A model generated the notes under the pieces. The model ran no database searches. It saw nothing but the letters and a program-made list of their open reading frames with translations, and had not been told where the DNA came from. Position numbers and translations under genes: made by a program. From Candidatus Magasanikiibacteriota bacterium (GTDB lineage: Bacteria > Patescibacteriota > Patescibacteriia > Magasanikbacterales > UBA922), in contig PBBY01000016.1 in NCBI GenBank assembly GCA_002716765.1, positions 1 to 47,321 on the forward strand: 47,321 nucleotides of DNA, in the 5' to 3' direction. Shown here in pieces: positions 42,660-47,321 of the stretch; position 1 is the first letter of the stretch; every line of letters begins with the position of its first letter.

Positions 42660-43817
42660 TTACGCACTATCACTTTCTTGCAATTGTGCTATTTTTTGCG
42701 TATTAAGCTGTTCCCAAGGAAAATCATCTCTACCAAAATGACCATATGTTGCGGTTTTTTTATAGATTGGACGAAGCAGGTTAAGTTCCTCAATAAGTGC
42801 TTTTGGTCTAAAATCAAAACATTTTCTTACCCTTTTTGTAATATCTTCTTGAGATATTTTTCCCGTTCCAAATGCATTAACCAAAATACTCACCGGCTCG
42901 GCAACACCAATTGCATAGGCAACCTGTAACTCACATTTTTCTGCCAAACCAGCTGCAACAATATGTTTTGCCACATATCGTGCATAATAAGACGCACTTC
43001 TGTCTACTTTACTCGGGTCTTTTCCACTAAACGCCCCACCACCGTGACTTCCTTGTCCGCCATAGGTGTCTACGATAATTTTTCTCCCTGTAACCCCCGC
43101 ATCCCCTACCGGACCACCAATAACAAATACACCAGTTGGGTTAATAAAAAACCGTGTATTTTCGTCTATATATTCTCCGCAAACTGGTGTAATTATTTTT
43201 TCTATTACATCGTTTTTAATACTTTCTTGTGTAATATCTGGATCATGCTGTGTGGAAATAACAACAGTGTCAATACGGCGCGGCTTTCCATCTTCATACT
43301 CAACAGTAACCTGTGCCTTTGCATCTGGCCGCAAATAGGTTATTTCTTTTGCTTTTCGCACATCAGCCAAGCGTTTTGTTAATTTATGAGCCAAGATAAT
43401 TGGCAATGGCATAAATTCTGGAGTTTCATTAGTAGCATATCCAAACATTAAGCCCTGGTCTCCGGCACCCTGTTCTTTTTCACCACCTTCATCAACTCCT
43501 TGTGCAATATCAACTGATTGCTCAGAAATTGCTACAAGCACACCACAAGTTGTTCCATCGAACCCATACACGGGATTGTTATATCCAATCCCAACAATCG
43601 TATCTCGCACAATTTTCTGAATATCCACATACGTACTTGTGCGAACTTCTCCGGCTACCACCACAAAGCCGGTTTTAGTTAAACATTCTACCGCAACCCG
43701 AGCTTGTGGGTCATCTGTTAAGATTGCATCCAAAATTGCATCTGAAACTTGGTCACAGATTTTATCTGGATGTCCTTCAGAAACTGATTCTGAAGTAAAC
43801 AAAAATTTTTCTGCCAT
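42660..43817 (-). CDS. metK: S-adenosylmethionine synthetase
   Basis: A 385-aa enzyme that makes SAM from ATP and methionine. [29 protein letters not shown] and [17 protein letters not shown] are the family signatures and carry the ATP, magnesium and phosphate contacts. I use ATG 43817, which gives the standard N-terminus [12 protein letters not shown]; the open frame upstream to 43922 runs through the structured leader and is not coding. There is no Shine-Dalgarno sequence; a terminator hairpin ends 3-6 nt before the start codon. Confidence 0.97.
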   Translation of the reverse strand: MAEKFLFTSESVSEGHPDKICDQVSDAILDAILTDDPQARVAVECLTKTGFVVVAGEVRTSTYVDIQKIVRDTIVGIGYNNPVYGFDGTTCGVLVAISEQSVDIAQGVDEGGEKEQGAGDQGLMFGYATNETPEFMPLPIILAHKLTKRLADVRKAKEITYLRPDAKAQVTVEYEDGKPRRIDTVVISTQHDPDITQESIKNDVIEKIITPVCGEYIDENTRFFINPTGVFVIGGPVGDAGVTGRKIIVDTYGGQGSHGGGAFSGKDPSKVDRSASYYARYVAKHIVAAGLAEKCELQVAYAIGVAEPVSILVNAFGTGKISQEDITKRVRKCFDFRPKALIEELNLLRPIYKKTATYGHFGRDDFPWEQLNTQKIAQLQESDSA

Positions 43818-43819
43818 AT

Positions 43820-43847
43820 AAAAAACAGCTAATAAATAAAGCTGCTT
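43820..43847 (-). terminator. Leader terminator hairpin directly before metK start
   Basis: Minus strand: AAGCAGCU pairs with AGCUGUUU (8 bp, one G-U) over a 9-nt loop; a six-U run starts inside the stem. It lies within 6 nt of the ATG and so could act on transcription or on initiation. Confidence 0.65.
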
Positions 43848-43955
43848 AAGAAGATAGACGATCTGTTTACACAGATTCGGACAGTGTCGATATGTATCCG
43901 AGCACTTGGAACGACACACCAACAGCGAACACTATATCCTTAAACATATTGTACA
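43820..43955 (-). ncRNA. Structured metK leader, candidate riboswitch or attenuator
   Basis: The predicted transcript starts near 43955. On the minus strand, helix A pairs 43912-43917 with 43884-43889. Helix B (7 bp, one G-U) pairs 43895-43901 with 43877-43883, so its 5' arm lies in the loop of helix A: a pseudoknot or two exclusive states. A 6-bp hairpin with a GUAA tetraloop is at 43861-43876. The terminator stem is 43840-43847 with 43823-43830. GCUGUU at 43921-43926 can pair with AGCAGC at 43841-43846 inside the terminator's 5' arm, an antiterminator or closing helix. No known SAM riboswitch class was matched by eye. Confidence 0.6.
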
Positions 43956-43961
43956 AAAAAT

Positions 43962-43970
43962 AGTATAGCA
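43962..43970 (-). promoter_or_regulatory. Extended -10 promoter of metK
   Basis: Minus strand TGCTATACT. The -35 position reads TTCCCA, a weak match. Confidence 0.65.
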
Positions 43971-44015
43971 GGATTTGTGTTATATGGGAAGAGTAATAGT
44001 CCACAATCATTTTTC

Positions 44016-45203
44016 TTAAAAAGAAAGCCGAATTGTTTGCAAAGCACCTATAGTTAATATAAAGAGTAACACATACAACAACACCCTAGCATGTTTAACA
44101 CGAGAGACTCCTGGATTTTTATCACCTTTTTCGCGTGCTTTTAAATAAATAAGTAAAATAAGCAACATTTCCAAACTAACGCATATGCCACCAATAACAG
44201 ATATTGCCTGAATAAATTGCTGCATACCTAACAAAAATATACTAAGCGGAAAGATAAGAACCAAAAACACCGAAATGTGTTTTTCTACACGAAAATCCCA
44301 ACACAACGAGTCTTTAAATGAAACACCAATAAGTAAATAACTTGTAGCCATAGCAAGAATTGCAAACAAGGTACCGAATAAATACATGGTTGGACCAATA
44401 ACATTCCCAAGTCCTGTCGTAGCAATTTCAGTGGTCCCAACTCCTGTAACACCAATTACCGTTATCGCAAACATGATATAGATTACCATTGTTATAACAG
44501 CGGAAATAATAATAGCCTTTTTAAAATCACGTTTTCTGTTATGTAATAGTTCATAAGCTTCTGGAATAGCAGTGACTCCATGAAATGCGAATAATACCAC
44601 ACCATATGGAACAAGAATGCCAGACCAATTTACAAACTGGAAGTTTAAGAGAGAGGTGTGTGGAATACTAAAAAAGCTAATACAAAAAACAATAAAAAAT
44701 ATAATGATTAAAAGAAAAAATTCTACTGTTTTTATTGTTCTTAAACCAAGAAAAATACAGAAAGATGAAACTACAAAAAAAATAATACTCCAAAAAAATG
44801 GCGTATTTCCTAGCAAACTAGATAACGCTTCGCCAACACCAATCATGTACACGACTAGGGTACCAGTAAGAATGGTATAAAAAATAACAGTCATTAGAAA
44901 ACCACCAAATGTGCCAAGATATTTGTGCGCAAGCCCGGAAAGCTGGAATGACTGTCTTGTTCTTACCACCACCTCTCCGAGCAACAGGTTTAACCCCATC
45001 ATAAGAAACCCAAGAACAGTAATAACTATAACACCTGGTAAAACTCCGACCTGCGCAATAGCAAATGGAATACCAAAAACACCAGCACCAACCGTACCGC
45101 TTACAATTAACGCAACACTTTCCCAAAGTGATATTTTTTTTCTAAAAATACCCAAATGTTTTCGCATGGGAGTTTCTTTGCGGATTGACCCAATATGTTT
45201 CAT
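44016..45203 (-). CDS. Amino acid permease, aromatic amino acid transporter type
   Basis: A 395-aa membrane protein with about eleven helices. The first helix carries GTVGAGVFGIPFA, the unwound substrate-binding segment of the LeuT-fold APC superfamily, and the layout resembles the HAAAP (Trp/Tyr) family. A charged cytoplasmic loop HNRKRDFKKA precedes helix 6 or 7. The substrate is inferred only at the level of amino acids; neither metK nor tRNA-Val fixes it. The ATG at 45203 lies within a few nucleotides of the predicted transcription start, so the mRNA may be nearly leaderless. Confidence 0.85.
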   Translation of the reverse strand: MKHIGSIRKETPMRKHLGIFRKKISLWESVALIVSGTVGAGVFGIPFAIAQVGVLPGVIVITVLGFLMMGLNLLLGEVVVRTRQSFQLSGLAHKYLGTFGGFLMTVIFYTILTGTLVVYMIGVGEALSSLLGNTPFFWSIIFFVVSSFCIFLGLRTIKTVEFFLLIIIFFIVFCISFFSIPHTSLLNFQFVNWSGILVPYGVVLFAFHGVTAIPEAYELLHNRKRDFKKAIIISAVITMVIYIMFAITVIGVTGVGTTEIATTGLGNVIGPTMYLFGTLFAILAMATSYLLIGVSFKDSLCWDFRVEKHISVFLVLIFPLSIFLLGMQQFIQAISVIGGICVSLEMLLILLIYLKAREKGDKNPGVSRVKHARVLLYVLLFILTIGALQTIRLSF

Positions 45204-45212
45204 AGTATGGAT

Positions 45213-45221
45213 AGTATATCA
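45213..45221 (-). promoter_or_regulatory. Extended -10 promoter of amino acid permease
   Basis: Minus strand TGATATACT; start expected near 45206, only about 3 nt before the ATG. Confidence 0.6.
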
Positions 45222-45274
45222 TAATATACGGTATTAAAAAACAGTAGCTATTTACTACTATTTACCACAATAAT

Positions 45275-45299
45275 TAAAAAACCACCAACTAGGGTAGTT
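45275..45299 (-). terminator. Terminator after tRNA-Val
   Basis: Minus strand: AACTACC pairs with GGTGGTT (one G-T pair) over 6 nt, then a T-run. Confidence 0.8.
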
Positions 45300-45304
45300 T
45301 TTTG

Positions 45305-45378
45305 TGCGCGCCAAGGGATTCGAACCCCTGACCCCCTCGGTGTAAACGAGATGCTCTAACCAACTGAGCTAGGCGCGC
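45305..45378 (-). tRNA. tRNA-Val (anticodon TAC)
   Basis: A 74-nt cloverleaf. The acceptor stem is GCGCGCC with GGCGCGC and discriminator A. The D-arm contains AGCTCAGTTGGTTAGAGC, the anticodon loop is TTTACAC with TAC at 34-36, and the T-loop is TTCGAAT. CCA is not encoded. The anticodon stem closes with one U-G pair. It has its own promoter and terminator. Confidence 0.97.
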
Positions 45379-45393
45379 ATATTATGTGAACAT

Positions 45394-45422
45394 AGTATAT
45401 ACGATTATATACTTATCGTCAA
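45394..45422 (-). promoter_or_regulatory. Promoter of tRNA-Val
   Basis: Minus strand: TTGACG (45417-45422), 17-bp spacer, TATACT (45394-45399). Start expected about 8-10 nt before the mature tRNA. Confidence 0.8.
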
Positions 45423-45427
45423 GAGCT

Positions 45428-46459
45428 TTATACCGTACCATTCTCCACAAACACCTCTCTTACCATTTCCCAATACTGTGAATTATTTCTCCTTTCTTTC
45501 ATAAAGTACCACCATTCCGTTCCCCACAAAAATACGGCCGACGTATTAATGTGCTGTGCATAGTTTATGTGTTCCTGTAGTCGGTTTGGACTCATAAGTT
45601 GCATTATCTGCTGATCAGACATTGTTTGTGGTGTATTCTCTGTATTATGCTGACTAAACCACGGCTCTGCTTGTAATTCCGATATCATCATGCGTTCTGG
45701 GGCAATACCAAATACTTTTGCTTTAAGATTGTAAAAACCAGCGGGCATCCAAAAATAGCTAAATATCTTTCCTTTTGGATTTTGTACAATTCTGTAAAGT
45801 GTTGTACCAAAGACATCCCCTGCTTCTGCCGCCTTTTTCCACAATCCCATTTCTCCGCTATCAGTTACCATCACCTTATGATTTGAGTCAAGTTTTTTTA
45901 CTAACCCAATTTCATCGTACACAACCTCTTGATTATACTCTGGACAACTCCCAAAGGTAAAATGAATAAAGGGTTCGTTTTCTACTTGCCACATATATAA
46001 TGCCTTGTGATTTTTATATCTATTTACGGTTTTTTCTATATATGCTAATACCTGTTCTTTATACGTACTCTTATCTTCATATACCCAATTTGGAATAAAA
46101 CATTCTGGCCATCGCGGTGCTTTTTGTCCAATCACAAGCACTACTTGCGTATTGTGTTTTTCTGCCGCATCCATCATCCAATCTATGTTACCATAATCAA
46201 ACACATTATTTTCTGACTCAACCGCGTGCCACTTTGCAGCTATTCGAATGTATGTTGGCTGTAAATCATGCAATGCTTCACGATACACCTCTTTCCAGTC
46301 TAGACCCAAATATGTTGCGTATTCTGGATCAAAACTAATACCAAAATCAGGGTTATATGTTTTTTGGCTTAGCAAAACACTTATACTATAAAACAATAGC
46401 GCAAGAATTATGACGCTATAAATAAGACATATAATCTTTTTTTTTATGTTTTGCAACAT
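45428..46459 (-). CDS. Membrane-anchored clan GH-A glycoside hydrolase
   Basis: A 343-aa protein. Residues about 8-28 are a membrane anchor or uncleaved signal, and the rest is a TIM-barrel glycosidase. Catalytic Glu residues are placed as in clan GH-A: E162 in WQVENEP (acid/base, after strand 4) and E261 in ISELQAEPW (nucleophile, strand 7). WGTEWWYF near the C-terminus is a strand-8 substrate platform. The family (GH5-, GH39- or GH42-like) cannot be chosen by eye. It could trim a surface polysaccharide or host glycan. It follows the EamA-like gene by 5 bp. Confidence 0.83.
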   Translation of the reverse strand: MLQNIKKKIICLIYSVIILALLFYSISVLLSQKTYNPDFGISFDPEYATYLGLDWKEVYREALHDLQPTYIRIAAKWHAVESENNVFDYGNIDWMMDAAEKHNTQVVLVIGQKAPRWPECFIPNWVYEDKSTYKEQVLAYIEKTVNRYKNHKALYMWQVENEPFIHFTFGSCPEYNQEVVYDEIGLVKKLDSNHKVMVTDSGEMGLWKKAAEAGDVFGTTLYRIVQNPKGKIFSYFWMPAGFYNLKAKVFGIAPERMMISELQAEPWFSQHNTENTPQTMSDQQIMQLMSPNRLQEHINYAQHINTSAVFLWGTEWWYFMKERRNNSQYWEMVREVFVENGTV

Positions 46460-46464
46460 ATATT

Positions 46465-47321
46465 TTATAATACAAAAAGTGCCGAACCAAAGACCACAAA
46501 AATAATTCCTACAATTTGTAGTATCACTTCCTTTTTTGTAAAATCTTCTTTAAAAAGTTTTGGTGTAAAAAATGTTAGTATGTACACCAGAATAAACATA
46601 AAGACAAACTGTATGCCGGCAAGCGCCACCACCATTGATGTATTTCCTATGGCTATTGCATATTGAATTAAAATAACAGCCAAAACTCCTAAAATCTTAT
46701 CTATTATAATAAGTATTAGCGGATTCTTTTTTTGCCTTGTTTTTTTCTTCTTTTTTTGTGTAAAAAGTGCACGAACAGACGGATGAAACAGTGTAACAAT
46801 TGCCACTAACCCTGTTGTTGCCCGTGTCCACACAAAACCAGTAAAAAAGTCATACTGTGTATAAATATACTTTGCACTTACATGAGACGCGGCAAATAGT
46901 ATTCCAGCGCCAATTGCCCAAATAAATCCCGTATGGAATCCATTATGTTTTTCACTTTTTTCAAATGAGAATAAGATTGCACTTATTACTAGAATAGTAA
47001 TACCAAGAATCTGCATGTGCGTAAGGCTCTCTGATAAAAACGCAGAAGCAAAATAATAGGTACCAATGGTTGTAACAGCTCCAACAAATGGGTTAATATG
47101 ACTTGTCTCCCCTTTTTTAAGACCAATAAAAAGCATCCACAGTGCAAAACCAAAACTCATACCAGAAAGTATGGCCCAAATCCAATCCATACCAGAAAGC
47201 ATGCCCACACCAAATGGCAAAAGAAGTAATGCACCAAAGACAAAAAATGTAGAATACCAGGTATACACCGCTGGATCTGATACACTTTTTGTCACAATGA
47301 TTTTATCTAATACAAAAACAA
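46465..47321 (-). CDS. EamA/DMT-family transporter, 5' end outside window
   Basis: At least 285 aa with about ten hydrophobic helices in two repeats of five, as in drug/metabolite transporters. The frame is open through the window edge; residues preceding the internal GTG at 47295 (FVLDKIIVTKSVSDP) look like the genuine first loop of this family, so the gene is truncated here. A basic loop KKKKKTRQKK lies between the two halves. The substrate is unknown. It is probably co-transcribed with the glycoside hydrolase. Confidence 0.83.
   Translation of the reverse strand, partial: VFVLDKIIVTKSVSDPAVYTWYSTFFVFGALLLLPFGVGMLSGMDWIWAILSGMSFGFALWMLFIGLKKGETSHINPFVGAVTTIGTYYFASAFLSESLTHMQILGITILVISAILFSFEKSEKHNGFHTGFIWAIGAGILFAASHVSAKYIYTQYDFFTGFVWTRATTGLVAIVTLFHPSVRALFTQKKKKKTRQKKNPLILIIIDKILGVLAVILIQYAIAIGNTSMVVALAGIQFVFMFILVYILTFFTPKLFKEDFTKKEVILQIVGIIFVVFGSALFVL

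Noticed and set aside
43818-43922. N-terminal extension of MetK
   Set aside because: The in-frame codons cover the terminator and helices of the leader; the family N-terminus begins at ATG 43817.

Overview
The window is 47.3 kb of AT-rich bacterial DNA. The gene set points to a member of the Patescibacteria (Candidate Phyla Radiation), probably the Parcubacteria side; this is inference, with no marker phylogeny. Supporting traits are a short prolyl-tRNA synthetase without the editing insertion, a UvrC without its C-terminal HhH domain, a UvrD-type helicase fused to a Fe-S PD-(D/E)XK nuclease, an archaeal-type FAD synthase relative, near-absence of Shine-Dalgarno sequences, and many extended -10 promoters of the form TGnTATACT.

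Layout. (1) 1-10626, plus strand: a 47-bp repeat present twice around a promoter, then a tightly spaced six-gene operon. It holds a large helical-repeat protein, a small unknown protein, a MoxR/CobS-like AAA+ ATPase, a CobT-like von Willebrand A (vWA) protein, a second helical protein and a leucine-rich-variant repeat protein. This is the best candidate for an undescribed system. The first and fifth proteins end in the same short C-terminal signature. (2) 10627-15600, plus strand: separate units for a RimK-like ATP-grasp ligase, an MFS-like transporter, UvrC, a small exported protein with atypical expression signals, and a Nudix hydrolase. (3) 15601-16906: a Bcp peroxiredoxin, then about 840 bp without genes that carries a family of inverted repeats, including a MITE-like 149-bp element. 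(4) 16907-26769, minus strand: lysS, an FAD-synthase-like cytidylyltransferase, a RdgB-Nudix fusion, serS, an alpha/beta hydrolase, membrane-fused murF, a DegT aminotransferase, a FemAB-like transferase and ftsQ. (5) 26912-33639, minus strand: a small membrane protein, proS, mreB, mreC, mreD and the PBP2 gene (the rod-shape elongation module), followed by greA on its own promoter. (6) 33749-37629, minus strand: a DciA-like protein, a methyltransferase and the helicase-nuclease. (7) 37718-47321, minus strand: a DUF5671-like/pilin-like pair, an LtaS-like sulfatase, an ABC exporter, metK behind a structured leader, an amino-acid permease, tRNA-Val, a glycoside hydrolase and a truncated EamA transporter.

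How the genes fit together. Regions 4 and 5 supply wall precursor (MurF), bridge (FemAB-like), divisome (FtsQ) and elongasome (MreBCD-PBP2) functions next to aminoacyl-tRNA synthetases. Region 7 adds envelope polymer and export functions. The AAA+/vWA operon resembles the MoxR/vWA, CobS/CobT and NorQ/NorD chaperone pairs, which insert metals or remodel partner complexes. Its other four proteins are not recognisable, so its substrate is unknown.

Besides the first operon, the strongest regulatory signal is the metK leader (about 43818-43955). It has two mutually overlapping helices, a GUAA-capped hairpin, and a terminator against the start codon whose 5' arm can pair instead with the start of the leader. 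That is a riboswitch-like layout at a SAM synthetase gene.
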